This document shows, piece after piece, positions 1 to 12,600 of a stretch of DNA of 54,368 nucleotides (position 1 is the first letter of the stretch; each line of letters opens with the position of its first letter). The notes beneath the pieces are model-generated. The model did not search any database and was not told the DNA's origin. It worked only from the letters and a program-made list of their open reading frames with translations. The DNA lies in contig WOZK01000036.1 in assembly GCA_011620275.1 (NCBI GenBank), forward strand, positions 1 through 54,368. Reading direction: 5' to 3'. The translations under genes and the position numbers were made by a program. The DNA is from Candidatus Omnitrophota bacterium. GTDB taxonomy: Bacteria; Omnitrophota; Gorgyraeia; Gygaellales; Profunditerraquicolaceae.

Positions 1-52
1 TCCTTGCGACCTTTCGCTCCGCTCAAGGCGAATTTTGCTACTGCAAAATTCG
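1..52. repeat. Left contig-end repeat with palindrome
   Basis: Bases 1-24 also occur as the last bases of the window. They are followed by a perfect 10-bp stem with a 4-base loop at 29-52 (arms CGAATTTTGC and GCAAAATTCG). The palindrome lies just past the gspF stop codon, so on the minus strand it could act as a 3' hairpin, but no T-run follows it. The shared ends suggest a dispersed repeat that stopped the assembly. A circular contig with a short overlap is possible but unlikely given the housekeeping content. Confidence 0.6.
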
Positions 53-55
53 GGT

Positions 56-1276
56 TCAGTGCACAAATTCCGTTATCTGAAATATAGGGAGGAGCACGGA
101 AAGGACTATTGTCCCCAGTATCGCCCCCATCCCGAGTATAAGCATCGGTTCAAGCAAAGAAGAAACAAGCGCTATATCGGATTCCACTTCCTGGGTATAG
201 GAAGCTGCCACCTCGTCGAGCACCTCGGACAGTCTGCCCGACTCCTCTCCGACAGCTACCATCCTGGTGAAAAAAACCGGCAGATCCGTGTACTTCTGCA
301 GGCATTTGGCGATGCTCTGCCCGGAGGCTATATCTCTCCCCGCCTTGGCCAGCCCTTCCTTCAACCTTACGTCCTCCACGGTGAGCGTAGCGATGTCCAG
401 CGACTTCAACGCGGGGACGCCGCTTTTTAAAAGCAGGCTCAACCCGCTGGCAAAATACGCCAGTTCCTGATTCATTGCCATTCTTTTCAACAACGGCACG
501 CGCCGCTTCAATCTGGCGGCCGTGTCCCGAAAGAAGCGGTTGCCCTTGACGCGCAGCAAAAGCAGTATCCCCGCCGCGCATCCGATCACGACCGCGGGCC
601 ACCACTTCCTGCTGAAATCGCTTACCTGAAAAATAACCCCTGTTATGAAAGGGAGCTTTCCTCCCATGCCGGAAAATACCGGTTTAAGGCTGGGGAGCAC
701 GTAATTTATGAGAATGAATATACTGACCGCTCCGACTATCAGCAGGACGGCCGGATACGCCAGAGCGGTCTTGACCTTATTGGACAAGGCGGCGTCTCTG
801 CCCATGAATCCGACTATCTGCTCGAAACTCAAGTCAAGCCTCCCGCTGGTCTCTCCGGCCTTGATAATGTTGATGAAAAGCGGGGAGAAGTATTCCGGAT
901 AGACGGCAAGGGCCGCGGAAAAAACCTTTCCTTCCTTAACGCTGTTATAAAGGCCTTGCACGACTTCGCGCATCTTCTGATTATCGGTCTGTTCGTAGAT
1001 TATCTTGAGGCTGGCGAGCAGTTCCACCCGCGCGCGCATAAGCGTGGTAAGTTTCTTGGTGAAGATATAGATGTCGGCGGGAGAAACGCGTCTATTCCTA
1101 AACCAGGAGCCGGCGGAGTTCCGCGGTTTTACTTCCGGCGGAAGCTCGCGTATAGAGATAGGGAAAAGTTCTGCGGCGATGATTTTATTCAGCGCCTCGG
1201 CCTCGCTGGAGGATTCGATCACGCCTTCTACATGTTCGTCCAGCCCGCGCTTGGCTTTATAGGCGAACTTCGGCAT
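56..1276 (-). CDS. gspF: GspF/PilC-type inner-membrane platform protein
   Basis: This 406-residue protein is a typical-length inner-membrane platform subunit of type II secretion or type IV pilus machines. It docks the assembly ATPase and helps insert or extract pseudopilins. The two-fold GspF domain is visible: a first helical bundle at about residues 65-190 and a repeat at about 270-395, each with the glycine-rich GETSGRLD or GEESGRLSEV signature. Hydrophobic helices lie near 170-195, 225-242 and 375-400. It starts one base after the gspE stop, so the two are surely co-transcribed. It is the last gene of the long riboswitch-headed run. No pseudopilin gene follows before the contig end. Whether it serves secretion or pili cannot be told from sequence. 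Confidence 0.93.
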   Translation of the reverse strand: MPKFAYKAKRGLDEHVEGVIESSSEAEALNKIIAAELFPISIRELPPEVKPRNSAGSWFRNRRVSPADIYIFTKKLTTLMRARVELLASLKIIYEQTDNQKMREVVQGLYNSVKEGKVFSAALAVYPEYFSPLFINIIKAGETSGRLDLSFEQIVGFMGRDAALSNKVKTALAYPAVLLIVGAVSIFILINYVLPSLKPVFSGMGGKLPFITGVIFQVSDFSRKWWPAVVIGCAAGILLLLRVKGNRFFRDTAARLKRRVPLLKRMAMNQELAYFASGLSLLLKSGVPALKSLDIATLTVEDVRLKEGLAKAGRDIASGQSIAKCLQKYTDLPVFFTRMVAVGEESGRLSEVLDEVAASYTQEVESDIALVSSLLEPMLILGMGAILGTIVLSVLLPIFQITEFVH

Positions 1277-1277
1277 A

Positions 1278-2969
1278 TTATTCCTCTCCCCACTCGACCA
1301 CGCGCAACAGCTCTTCCGGCGTTGTCTGTCCCAGGCGAACCTTTTCCAACCCGGCTTTCTTCAACGTGGTGGCCCCCATCTCCAGGGCCTTGGCCTTGAT
1401 CTGCGATGCGGAGGCTTTATTCAGGATAAGAGAACGTATCTCTTCATCCACGAAGAATATCTCATGGATAGCGGTGCGGCCTTTATAGCCGATGAATTTG
1501 CAAAGCTCGCACCCCTTGCCGCGGTATATCTTCATATCGCGGAATTCCTCCGGGAGCGCCCCTTTATCCTTAACTTCCTCCTTGCAGGCCGGGCATATTA
1601 CCCTGACAAGACGCTGGGAGATAAAGGCGTTGACCGAAGAAGCGACGAGATACGGTTCTATGCCTATATCAAGCAGTCTGGTCGCTCCGCTGGCCGCGTC
1701 GTTGGTATGCAAAGTGGAGAAGATAAGGTGCCCTGTCAAAGAGGTCCTTATGGCGAGTTCCGCCGTCTCCAGGTCCCTGACCTCTCCGACCATCATTATG
1801 TCCGGGTCGTGCCTGAGTATACTGCGCAGGGCGTTAGCAAAAGTAAACCCTATCTCCGGCTTGATCTGGATCTGCATCACGCCGCCGAGCTCGTATTCGA
1901 TAGGGTCCTCTATGGTTATGATCTTCACAGCTTCCTTGTTAAGTTTACTCAAGCAGGCATACAAAGTGGTGGTTTTTCCGCTGCCGGTGGGGCCGGTCAC
2001 GAAGATTATCCCGTGCGGTTTCTGCATCATGGTTTCTATTTTCTTCAGGTCTTCCGGGAAGAAACCGAGGTCGTCCAGATTGAAAAGCAGCTGCACCGGA
2101 AGGATCCTTATTACCACGTTCTCCCCGTATATGGAAGGGATAATCGAGATACGCAGGTCCACCTGCCGGTCCTGTATCTTGATGATCGCCCTGCCGTCCT
2201 GGGGAAGCCGTTTTTCCACCACGTTCAGGTTGGAGATTATCTTTATGCGCGAGACGACGGCGGAATGCAGATGTTTGATCGCCTCCGGCACGCGCATATC
2301 GTACAATATACCGTCTATCCTGTATCTGACCCGCACGTAATCGCGGAATGTTTCCAGGTGTATATCCGTGGCCCTGGCGTTGACCGACTCCGAGAGGATC
2401 TGGTTGACCAGTTTTATGACCGAAGCGTCTTCGGCGGTCTTGCCCACATCCCCTATATCCTGTATCTCCTCCAGCGTCTCGTATCTGGATTGTTTGCCTT
2501 TGCCGGTTTTTTCCTGCGTGAGGATCTCCTCCACGGTATCCGCGCCGACCCCGTAATAACGTTTTATGCCTGCGAGGATCTCTTCCTGCGTGGCCAGCAC
2601 CCTTTCGATGTCGAAGCCGAGATGCAGCTTCAGATCCTCCAGCAGCCAAACCGCCAGGGGATCGGAGACGGCGACGGTAAGAACATTGCCTTTCAGTTTT
2701 ACCGGCATGAATTTGTAGAGCTGGATGAACTTCGGGGACACGGCCTTGATGACTTCCTGCGGGATATCAAGCTGCTGCAGACTGGGATAATACGGGATAC
2801 CCAGCTGCTCTCCCAGCGCCATAAGCAATTTCTCCTGGGTCACCAGCCCCATTCTCAGCAGGGTCTTACCGATCAATTCTCCGCTGATGCGGCTTTCCTT
2901 GAGAGCGCGCTCCAGCTGCTCGCGGTTGAGCAGCCCTCTCTGCACCAGGTATTCCCCTATCTTGGTCAT
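1278..2969 (-). CDS. gspE: GspE/PilB-type assembly ATPase
   Basis: This 563-residue hexameric ATPase powers pseudopilus or pilus assembly at the cytoplasmic face. An N-terminal MshEN-type domain (about residues 1-150) is a family known in some members to bind c-di-GMP. It is followed by the N2 and catalytic domains. The Walker A motif GPTGSGKTTT lies near residue 327, with the Asp box and Walker B (MMVGEVRD) after it. A tetracysteine zinc motif, CPAC then CELC, lies near residues 460-490, as in GspE and PilB. The ATP-synthase beta gene ends 11 bases upstream and gspF begins directly downstream. Sitting in one operon with an F-type ATPase and a c-di-GMP riboswitch is unusual. Secretion versus pilus use is unresolved. 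Confidence 0.94.
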   Translation of the reverse strand: MTKIGEYLVQRGLLNREQLERALKESRISGELIGKTLLRMGLVTQEKLLMALGEQLGIPYYPSLQQLDIPQEVIKAVSPKFIQLYKFMPVKLKGNVLTVAVSDPLAVWLLEDLKLHLGFDIERVLATQEEILAGIKRYYGVGADTVEEILTQEKTGKGKQSRYETLEEIQDIGDVGKTAEDASVIKLVNQILSESVNARATDIHLETFRDYVRVRYRIDGILYDMRVPEAIKHLHSAVVSRIKIISNLNVVEKRLPQDGRAIIKIQDRQVDLRISIIPSIYGENVVIRILPVQLLFNLDDLGFFPEDLKKIETMMQKPHGIIFVTGPTGSGKTTTLYACLSKLNKEAVKIITIEDPIEYELGGVMQIQIKPEIGFTFANALRSILRHDPDIMMVGEVRDLETAELAIRTSLTGHLIFSTLHTNDAASGATRLLDIGIEPYLVASSVNAFISQRLVRVICPACKEEVKDKGALPEEFRDMKIYRGKGCELCKFIGYKGRTAIHEIFFVDEEIRSLILNKASASQIKAKALEMGATTLKKAGLEKVRLGQTTPEELLRVVEWGEE

Positions 2970-2980
2970 TTACTGCCTTT

Positions 2981-5242
<2,262 letters not shown>

Positions 5243-5246
<4 letters not shown>

Positions 5247-6727
5247 CCCCGGTTCTCCCGATCCCGAAGCGAAGAGAAGAACTCCTCGATCTCCGCGTCC
5301 AGGGCGGTTTTTATTTCGTCGCTGAGATCGCGTTTGGAATCCAGCAGCCCGGCGAGCTCCGGATCTGTCTCCGTCAGATAAGTAAAAAACCCCTCTTTGA
5401 ACGCCTTGACTTCTTGCGCGCCGCGTTTTTCCAGGGCGCCGCTCTTAAGGGCGTAGAACGTCACGATCTCCTCGAGCGTCGAGACCGGCCTGCCGTTCTC
5501 CTGGGTGAGAAGCTCCCTCAAGATCTCGCCGCGTTTCATCTGGCGCATGGCCTCATCGGAAAGTTTGGTCCTCAACCTGGTCAGACGCAGCAATTCCCGG
5601 TATTGCGCGTATTCCAGGCGCAGCCCGCCGCTTACCTTTTTTACCGCGGGGCACTGCACCTTGCTGCCGATACGGGAAACGGAAAGCCCCATGTCTATGG
5701 CCGGCTTGAAACCTTCGTGAAAAAGCGACGCGTTAAGATAAACCTGCCCGTCGGTCATGGAAACAAGGTTGGACTGCACGTAACCGGTGATGTCGCCCTG
5801 CAGGGTGGAAACGATCGGCAGAAAAGTCATGGTCCCGCCTCCGTGTTCCGGTTTGAGCTTACCCGCCCTTTCCATAAGCTGCGAATGGATATAAAAGATG
5901 TCTCCCGGATAAGCCTCTCTTCCGGGCGGGCGCTCCAGCAGAAGCGACATCTGCCTGTAAGCCCAGGCGTGCTTTATGAGGTCATCGAATACCACCAGCA
6001 CGTCGCGGCCGTGGAACATAAAATATTCTCCGATGGCGGAGGCGGAATACGGGCAGAGATATTGTTCCGCCGAGGAAGTGGCTGCGGTCGAGGCCATCAC
6101 AATGGTATAATCCAGCGCGTTCTTCTGCGCCAGAAGCGAGACAGCGCGTTTGAGGCTGGTGTAGCTGCCGCCTATGCAGACGTATATGCAGACGACGTCT
6201 TTGCCTTTCTGGTTTATGATGGCGTCTATGCCGATGCTGCTTTTTCCGGTCTGGCGGTCCCCTATCAGCAGTTCCCTCTGGCCTTTGCCTACCGGAATGG
6301 CCAGATCGATGATCTTGACGCCGGTCTCGAGCGGATCCACGACCGGGTCGCGTTCTATAACTCCCATCGCCTCGCGGAACACAGGGTAGTGCTCGGACGC
6401 GGTTATCACTCCTTTGTCATCGAGAGGACTGCCGGCGCAATCCACTATCCTTCCCAGGTAGCCGTCCCCCACCGGGATGGTCAATAATTCGGAACGGCTG
6501 ACCAGAGTATCCCCCATCCTGATGTTGCTGTCGTCTCCCAGGGAAACGATAAGCACCGATTCGGGGTTAAAACCGAGTATCAACCCCTTGGTCCCGTTGG
6601 AGAGGTCCACAAGCTGGCCGTAAATACAGGAAGGCAGTCCCGAGGCCATGACTATACCCTGACGCACCTCCTGCACCCGCCCTACTTCGCTGATGTCCAG
6701 ATTAGGTATATGCAGCTGATTGCTCAT
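5243..6727 (-). CDS. atpA: F-type ATPase alpha subunit, divergent
   Basis: This 494-residue protein is the non-catalytic nucleotide-binding subunit of the F1 hexamer. Walker A is GDRQTGKS with Lys162 (Ser replaces the usual Thr). The segment RPPGREAYPGDIFYIHS is nearly standard. The arginine-finger stretch SVSRIG, which completes the catalytic site of beta, is present, as is GGLRLEYAQYREL. The stretch after the first beta strands (IGGSYTSLKRAVSLL) differs from the usual IGQK motif. It is shorter than typical alpha subunits (about 500-515). It follows the b-delta gene after a 62-base gap and overlaps gamma by four bases. Confidence 0.94.
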
Positions 6728-6789
6728 GCTGTTCCTTAAGCAGCTCCGAAGAATGGAGCGGAATGATGTCCGCGGGGAAAAAGTAAACG

Positions 6790-7518
6790 CTATTTGCCCG
6801 GGCCGTTCTTGAGAAAAGGTATGACCTTGCGTAATTTGTTCCTGAGACTGGCGTCTATCACCAGGTCTCCGGTCTGAATCACTATACCGGTGATCAGTTC
6901 CGGGTTCACATCCTCGTTTATTTCGACATCCGTTTTCATCTTGCGCGAAAGCAGGTCTTTCAGCCTCGCGCGCTCTTCGTCCTCCAGCGGACAGCTTGAG
7001 GATATCCTGACCGAGCCTGTGCCCACCGAGAATTTCTCTTCGTCGAGTCCTTCGATCTCGCCGGTGATTTCTTTTATGATCTGCCGCTGGAGGCTGCTTC
7101 TTCCCTCTCCGCTGAAGGCGTACCGGATCATCTCCGTGGCCAGAGCTATTGCCTTCTCTGCCGTCTGGGATTCCATGCTCTGCCGGAGCTTATCCAGTTC
7201 TTCCTTGCCGTGCAGAACGGCCTTACGGCTGTTCTCCCTGGCCTGCTCTTCGGCGTGCGCGAGGATGCCTTCCGTCTCTTTCTTGGCCGCTTCGACTATA
7301 CTTTTCGCCTCCTGCCTGCCTTTTTCGACCTCAGCGATCCTCTCCGCCTTGGCTTTCTCCAGTTCCTCCCGCAGCGCGGCTTCCTTCATCAACGCCTTCT
7401 CGTTAAGATCGCGCAAACGCCGCAAAGCGGAATTAAGATGATTATAGAAAAGGAACCGCAGTATGAATATTAATCCCACGAAAGTCACTATCTGTATCAA
7501 GACCAGCTGAAGAAGCAT
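6790..7518 (-). CDS. F-type ATPase b-delta fusion (stator stalk)
   Basis: This 242-residue protein looks like subunits b and delta in one chain. Residues 5-25 form one membrane helix. Residues 30-150 form a long charged coiled coil, as in subunit b. The C-terminal part (about 170-237) matches the end of delta/OSCP, with CPLEDEERARLKDLL and later GDLVIDASLRNKLRKV. No separate atpH occurs in the run. b-delta fusions are known in a few bacteria. The start has a GGAG ribosome site eight bases upstream. It follows the c-subunit gene after a 60-base gap that holds a strong hairpin. Its presence argues that a complete stator stalk is made although no a subunit is encoded here. Confidence 0.86.
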   Translation of the reverse strand: MLLQLVLIQIVTFVGLIFILRFLFYNHLNSALRRLRDLNEKALMKEAALREELEKAKAERIAEVEKGRQEAKSIVEAAKKETEGILAHAEEQARENSRKAVLHGKEELDKLRQSMESQTAEKAIALATEMIRYAFSGEGRSSLQRQIIKEITGEIEGLDEEKFSVGTGSVRISSSCPLEDEERARLKDLLSRKMKTDVEINEDVNPELITGIVIQTGDLVIDASLRNKLRKVIPFLKNGPGK

Positions 7519-7545
7519 CTGCTTCGCTCCGGGGTAAGGTCCCCG

Positions 7546-7569
7546 GCCGGGCCCATTACCGGGCCCGGC
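7546..7569 (-). promoter_or_regulatory. Intercistronic GC hairpin between c and b genes
   Basis: A perfect 9-bp GC stem (arms GCCGGGCCC and GGGCCCGGC, six-base loop) fills the gap between the c-subunit stop and the b-delta start. No T-run follows on the minus strand, so it is not a normal terminator. Such hairpins can protect upstream mRNA from 3' exonucleases, which would suit the high copy number of c in the ring. That role is inference. Confidence 0.6.
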
Positions 7570-7578
7570 TCCGGGATG

Positions 7579-7788
7579 TCATTTAAAAAGATTGAATACT
7601 ATAAGCATGGCGATGACGGCGATCGCCTCCGCGAATAAAAAAGCGATAATCATGGCCAGCATGACCCTCGGCGTGGCGGAAGGATTACGCCCTATGGCCT
7701 GGACGGAACCGTACCCCACAAAGGCTATTACCAAGGCGGGCCCCAGGGTGCTCAAGAACATTATCAGGAGTATGGTCAGGTTACGCAT
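7579..7788 (-). CDS. atpE: F-type ATPase c subunit (rotor ring)
   Basis: This 69-residue protein is a two-helix hairpin of usual c-subunit size. The polar loop is GRNPSATP near residues 33-40, matching the conserved R(Q/N)P loop. The ion-binding glutamate is in the second helix (FAEAIAVIAM, about Glu54). The Na+-type signature (Gln in helix 1, Ser/Thr after the Glu) is absent, so H+ coupling is predicted. The glycine pattern of helix 1 is weaker than usual. It begins five bases after epsilon. Ring and ion site look usable, yet no a subunit to carry the half-channels is encoded nearby. Confidence 0.9.
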   Translation of the reverse strand: MRNLTILLIMFLSTLGPALVIAFVGYGSVQAIGRNPSATPRVMLAMIIAFLFAEAIAVIAMLIVFNLFK

Positions 7789-7793
7789 AATAT

Positions 7794-8045
7794 CTATCCC
7801 TCCACAAGTATATCCAGAGAATTGTCCTGCAGGGCCGCGACCCCGTCCTTTATGAAAATATTACGCTCCTGTCCCGGCATAGCGGAAGAGGCCGTTCTCA
7901 GCTTGACGTACCCCCTGCGCAGACGGTACAGAAAAGGCTGGTGAAAATCGAGCACGCAAACCTCTCCGTCGCAGCCGGGGAGGATGATTTCTTTCGCCTC
8001 GCCCTCGAAAAGCTTCTCGTAAATGGTCAAAACCCTGGTCTTCAT
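7794..8045 (-). CDS. atpC: F-type ATPase epsilon subunit, short form
   Basis: This 83-residue protein matches only the N-terminal beta-sandwich of epsilon, the part that grips gamma and the c ring. Signs are an early EGEAKEIILPGCDGEVCVLD segment (the usual LPGxxGExGVLxxH area) and FIKDGVAALQDNSLDILV near the end. The C-terminal inhibitory helices are missing. It opens the ATPase set, ahead of c, instead of following beta as in most bacteria. It starts 12 bases after the peptidase gene. Epsilon standing before the c gene recalls the gene order of N-ATPase operons. Confidence 0.83.
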   Translation of the reverse strand: MKTRVLTIYEKLFEGEAKEIILPGCDGEVCVLDFHQPFLYRLRRGYVKLRTASSAMPGQERNIFIKDGVAALQDNSLDILVEG

Positions 8046-8057
8046 ACCGTATGCGCG

Positions 8058-8855
8058 TTATTTGAACAGATACGCCTTCCAGCGCTCACCCATATCCCTC
8101 ATATCCCTGAATCCGTATATATCCATGAAGAACGTTCTCCAGTCATTGTTGAGCTTATTATCCCTTAGGGCCCTGCAAAAATCAATGAATTTCTCCTCCC
8201 CGTATTCCTGCATCAGGAACTGCACCACCGCCGCTGACTCCGCGTAGAAAACCTCCGGCATGAACAACCCGGGTTTGGTTATTTCCGTCAGTTTATCCAG
8301 CTGAATGAACATGCTGGTCTTCACCAGCACCCGGGCGATAGCGATGTATTGTCCGCCGTCTTTCTCCTGCGAACAGGCGATACCTTCGTCCAGCCATAAA
8401 GGAAGCCGGCGGTCGTAGCCGACGAACTCCCTGAAGATAAGATGGGTCATTTCATGCGGCAGGGTGGTGTCCAGGAAACTCCCGGCGTAGAAAAAGGTAT
8501 CGATCCTGCGTTTACGGACATTAGCGATGCCCCCCGACCAATGCGGCTGTTTGGTGCCGGCCAGATAGTCGTCCCGGGAAGTATAAAGATTGATGGTGCA
8601 GGCATTATCCCAGGTCCAGAAATTGAAACGCCGGAACCCCAGATTCTCGGTGATACTGTCGTAGTATTTCTCGGCCTTTTCCAGGACGTCGTCCACATAA
8701 TGCTCCGGGTCGGACTTGTAATAGACCTTGAAATGCGTGCTTTTCTTTACCTGCCAGAGCTCATTCGCTTCGCCGCTCCGGACAGGTAAAAGGAAAAAGG
8801 AAATCGGGATCAAAAGCGCCAAGAAGGGGCTTAGCGATCTATGGAGGCAGTGCAT
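8058..8855 (-). CDS. Secreted gluzincin-type metallopeptidase (peptidase MA-like)
   Basis: This is a predicted exported zinc peptidase of about 265 residues. The chosen start (MHCLHRSLS) has a GAAAGAG ribosome site and follows the upstream stop by 10 bases; a longer reading frame would overlap the neighbour by 62 bases. A signal peptide covers about residues 1-29. The zinc motif HEMTH is followed 19 residues on by LWLDEGIA, whose Glu is the expected third ligand of the HExxH...E clan. This layout is typical of peptidase MA-like (DUF1570-type) proteins. The substrate is unknown. Its place between the giant protein's partner and the ATPase genes suggests maturation or turnover of the surface protein, as inference. 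Confidence 0.75.
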   Translation of the reverse strand: MHCLHRSLSPFLALLIPISFFLLPVRSGEANELWQVKKSTHFKVYYKSDPEHYVDDVLEKAEKYYDSITENLGFRRFNFWTWDNACTINLYTSRDDYLAGTKQPHWSGGIANVRKRRIDTFFYAGSFLDTTLPHEMTHLIFREFVGYDRRLPLWLDEGIACSQEKDGGQYIAIARVLVKTSMFIQLDKLTEITKPGLFMPEVFYAESAAVVQFLMQEYGEEKFIDFCRALRDNKLNNDWRTFFMDIYGFRDMRDMGERWKAYLFK

Positions 8856-8865
8856 AAGCGCTCTT

Positions 8866-9609
8866 TCATACCGCCGGTTTGCCGTCGTCCTGCTGAACGG
8901 CGTTTTCTTTGCCGTCGGAAGTCTCACGGCTCTCTTCGCCGAAAGTGGGCGTGGAGATCACTTTTATCTGCGTCTGCCAAATAAAGTAGGAAGCGATACC
9001 GATGAATCCAAGGAAGAGTATTATTATCAGGATCAGTCTCCAGACCGCGGCTGCGGGAACCGGCTTTGCCTGAGCGAGCAGTCCTCTGGCCGTGGCCAGG
9101 TCTTCTTTCGCCGACTCCATCAGACGCTGGTTATCGCGGAACAGGGAGATATGTCTTTCCGGGTTTACCGACTCGGCTTTCTGGTTCTCTTCAACCATCT
9201 TCAGTTTGCGTTCGATGTTTTCCTTGAGAAAATTTACCCTCTCCCGGAAGTCGGTCTCCGCCAGCAGTTTTACCGTCTTGTCGAGTTCCGAACGCATCGA
9301 CTCTATCTCGGCCGCCGGGACCATCCAGACGTCCATCATCTCTACCTCGCGCTCCACGCTCTCGCCCGGCATCAACTCGTACTGCCCGTAAACGAAATAA
9401 GACCCCTGCTGGTTGTCGTAACCCACTTCAAGGTCTCCTTTATCTATGATGTGCTCCGGTTTGACTTCCTTGGGCAGATATACCTTGATGGGGACCGACT
9501 GTTTCTCGGTCTTGGAAGGATTGAAAGCCATAGCCTTCAGGACTATGCCCGCGTGAGCGTCCGCGGCGCAGGCGAAGAGGATAAACAAGAGGATGAATAA
9601 TTTTCTCAT
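8866..9609 (-). CDS. Exported membrane-anchored coiled-coil protein, unknown
   Basis: I do not recognise a named family in this 247-residue protein. Residues 1-20 are a signal peptide ending at AHA. Residues 21-100 look like a beta-rich extracytoplasmic domain (DLEVGYDNQQGSYFVYGQYE). Residues 100-175 are charged and likely coiled coil. A membrane helix lies at about 187-210, with a short polar tail rich in Glu and Asp inside. It follows the giant protein by 20 bases. The layout suits a membrane anchor or adaptor for the giant protein, whose C-terminus is also coiled coil. That pairing is inference. Confidence 0.65.
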   Translation of the reverse strand: MRKLFILLFILFACAADAHAGIVLKAMAFNPSKTEKQSVPIKVYLPKEVKPEHIIDKGDLEVGYDNQQGSYFVYGQYELMPGESVEREVEMMDVWMVPAAEIESMRSELDKTVKLLAETDFRERVNFLKENIERKLKMVEENQKAESVNPERHISLFRDNQRLMESAKEDLATARGLLAQAKPVPAAAVWRLILIIILFLGFIGIASYFIWQTQIKVISTPTFGEESRETSDGKENAVQQDDGKPAV

Positions 9610-9629
9610 TTAAAGCCCCCCTACTTTCA

Positions 9630-12600
9630 TTATTTGAACTCGAACCAGGTCTGAGTGACGGGTTTATTGGCGATGTTGTCTATCATCTTCTGGTTGATGT
9701 CCATTACCGCCTTCAATTCCTGGGTTTTATTCTTCAAATAGGTCATATCGTTCTTTTTCTCTTCGTTGACCTCCAGAAGCTTTTCCAGGCTGACGTTCTG
9801 TTCCGTGCTGACTTTCTTCAACTCCCTGCCGATATTTACCAGCTGCATGTAAACCGAATTGATGTCGGTAGCGCTTCCCGCTACCTCCTTGACCTGATCT
9901 ACAAGGTCTTTGCTGATCTTGCCCAGGGCCGACTCTATCACGGCGAACTGGCTGCTGAGAGTATCGGCAATTTTCGAAAAATTGTTCAGGCCGGATGTGG
10001 TGCCGAGCACGGCGGAGACCTGCCCGGCTATCTGTTCGATGTCCGAACGGATCACCGAAATGATCATCGCGTCCAGAGAGCCGTATGTGGACTCCGAGCA
10101 AACGATGGTGAAATCGCCCCTGCCCCAGCCGGAAAAAACGGTAATGGTGTATTCATAGATACCGTCGGAGACCTCGGTCATCACGCCTTTAGACACGCAC
10201 TGGACGTTATTCGGATCGTAGAAGTCCACGGTCGGCTGGACCCCCGGATAAGTGCGGTAACGCACCACCAGATCCGTGCCGCTCCTGACCGAATTCTCCC
10301 GGTTCAATATCTCCGATCTTATATCCGTTTCCTGCTGCCGACGCGCCTCCTCTATCTTATCGGGGATGTCGGTCTCGGTGGCGGTGAGTATCCTGGCTGT
10401 ATCCTCCTTTATCTCCTCCTTGGCCTGAGTGATCTTCTGCGGTATGTCCTGCGTGACCTGGGACTGAATGGTCGCGGTCTGCGTCTGCAGGTTTTGCAGT
10501 ATGGCCGTCTGGCCCTTGGCGGTCAATTCCGTCGTTACGTCTATCGAAGCCCCGGAATTGTAACTGCCGCCGCGGAACACGACCGTGGATTTGACGAAAT
10601 AAGTCTTGCCGGAAGTAAGGCCGGTATTGGCCCAGGTGAACCAGAAGGCGCCGTTACCGTCCGGCGCGCCGGAGGTCAATGTCTTTATCAACGTTTCTCC
10701 GTCGTAAACGCTTAAGGTGGCGGAAGTAAGATCCGCCCTGTCGATCTCGTTCAAGCCTACGATCTTTCCCCTTCTTTCCAGCCAGGAAGAGGCGCTGATG
10801 GTATCGGTGGCGGAGTTGTAGGCCGTGGAAAGCAGGACGTGCCACTCGATCTGCGCGCTTATGGAGTTTTCCAACAGGAGCGTGATGCTCTTATTGCCGT
10901 CGGCTATCCAGTCCGCGCTTCTTTCTATATACCCCTCTTTCGACCAGAAGGTGGTGTAATGACCGTAGGGATACTCGTGCGTGACCGGACAGATAATGGC
11001 AGCGCTGGAGTCGAACCACCAGGAATCCCTGACGCTGAGGTTCTGCAAATTATCCATATTATCGTAATCCTTGACCATCCAGGTGATCCGGTAATAGATG
11101 ATGTTGAAAGAAGGCGATACGGAAAAGACGGTGTCGTCCGTCGGGTCGGAAACCTTGAACAAAGCCTTTTGACCGTGGTAATCCGGCGGCACCCAGGTAT
11201 AGGCGCCATTATTGGGGGTGCTGATGATTATGGTCGTCCAGGTGCTTCCGGCATCCATGCTGTAATCAAGCTTTACATTGGGGACCTGTCCTCTGGTCTG
11301 CCAGGTGACGGCGCGCGGTTCGTTAACCGCCCAATCGATATTAGCCGCAGGATAGGTTATGTTGAATCCGCCGCGTATCCTGAAATTGTTGTTGGAGGCG
11401 TCCGAGATGACGGGGCGCGCAGGATCATATATCTTTATCTTCAGGGTATTTACGCAGATGGTGTCGTCCGGGATCACCCAATTATAACTGCCGGTATTAG
11501 GCGCCCCGGTCTTTATGGTGCGCGTGGTGGCGAAATTATCGGAAGAATAAACTATGGTCAGCGGATTGATCGACAACCCTTTGCTGGTCCAGGTGATGTT
11601 CACGCTGTCTCCCACGACGTATTCCTCCCCGCCGTTGGGAGAAGTAACGGTGACCTGCGGATACTGCAGGACGGTGAATGCCTCCGAGGTGGCAATCGTC
11701 GCCGGCCGGTTGCCGTCCACGATGCGGACCTTCATATTATTGGTCGGTTCATCCGGCACGCTCCAGCTGCAACTCCCGTCGTTCGCCTCGCCCACCGCTA
11801 TCGTTTCTAAAGTGATGAAGTTGTCGACAGAATACTGCAGCAGCAGATTATCGCTGACCGCCCCCTCGGATACCCAGGTGATGACCGCCGGGTCTCCCAC
11901 CGCCCAGTAAGTGGCGGAGACCGGAGCGATAATCGTTATCTGGGGATTATCGATGGTGAAAACGGCGTCGGAATAATCAACGGTAGTGGCGCGCTGGTTG
12001 TCGGTTATCCTCACCTGGGCGTTGACGGAATAATCCTCGGGAATGGTCCATTCGTAAGAGCCGCTGTTGGAGACCCCGCCGGCTATCGGCTTCCAGTCCG
12101 AGCCGCCGTCCACGGAGTATTCAAGCACAAGGTTGTTGCTCAAGGGGCCGCCGTTATCGTGCCAGGTGATATTGTGTTTGGTCCCTATCCTCCACCTTTC
12201 ACCTCCGTTGGGTGAATCGATGGTAACCACCGGGAACGGCAGGATGGAAAAGCCGGCGTTGGACTTATCCGTTATCTGGGGGACGGAATTATCGGTGATC
12301 CTGATCCTCAAAACGGTAGAAAGGACTTCCGGAACGCGCCAGATATAGACCCCGGTGTTGACGACATTATCCGCGATCTCGTTTATGTCCAGCACGAAGT
12401 TGTCGCGGGAATACTCGATCTTAAGGCTGTTGCTGACCGTCCCCTCCGTGGACCAGGTGATGTTCTCGTTGTCGGTAACCACGAAGAATTCCCCGCCGTT
12501 GGGCCGCGTAACCGTAATAATGGGATAAGCTATGGAAAAGACGGTGTCGGTCGTATCCTCGATATAAGGAGGTTCATTATCCTTGATCTTGATCTTACAG

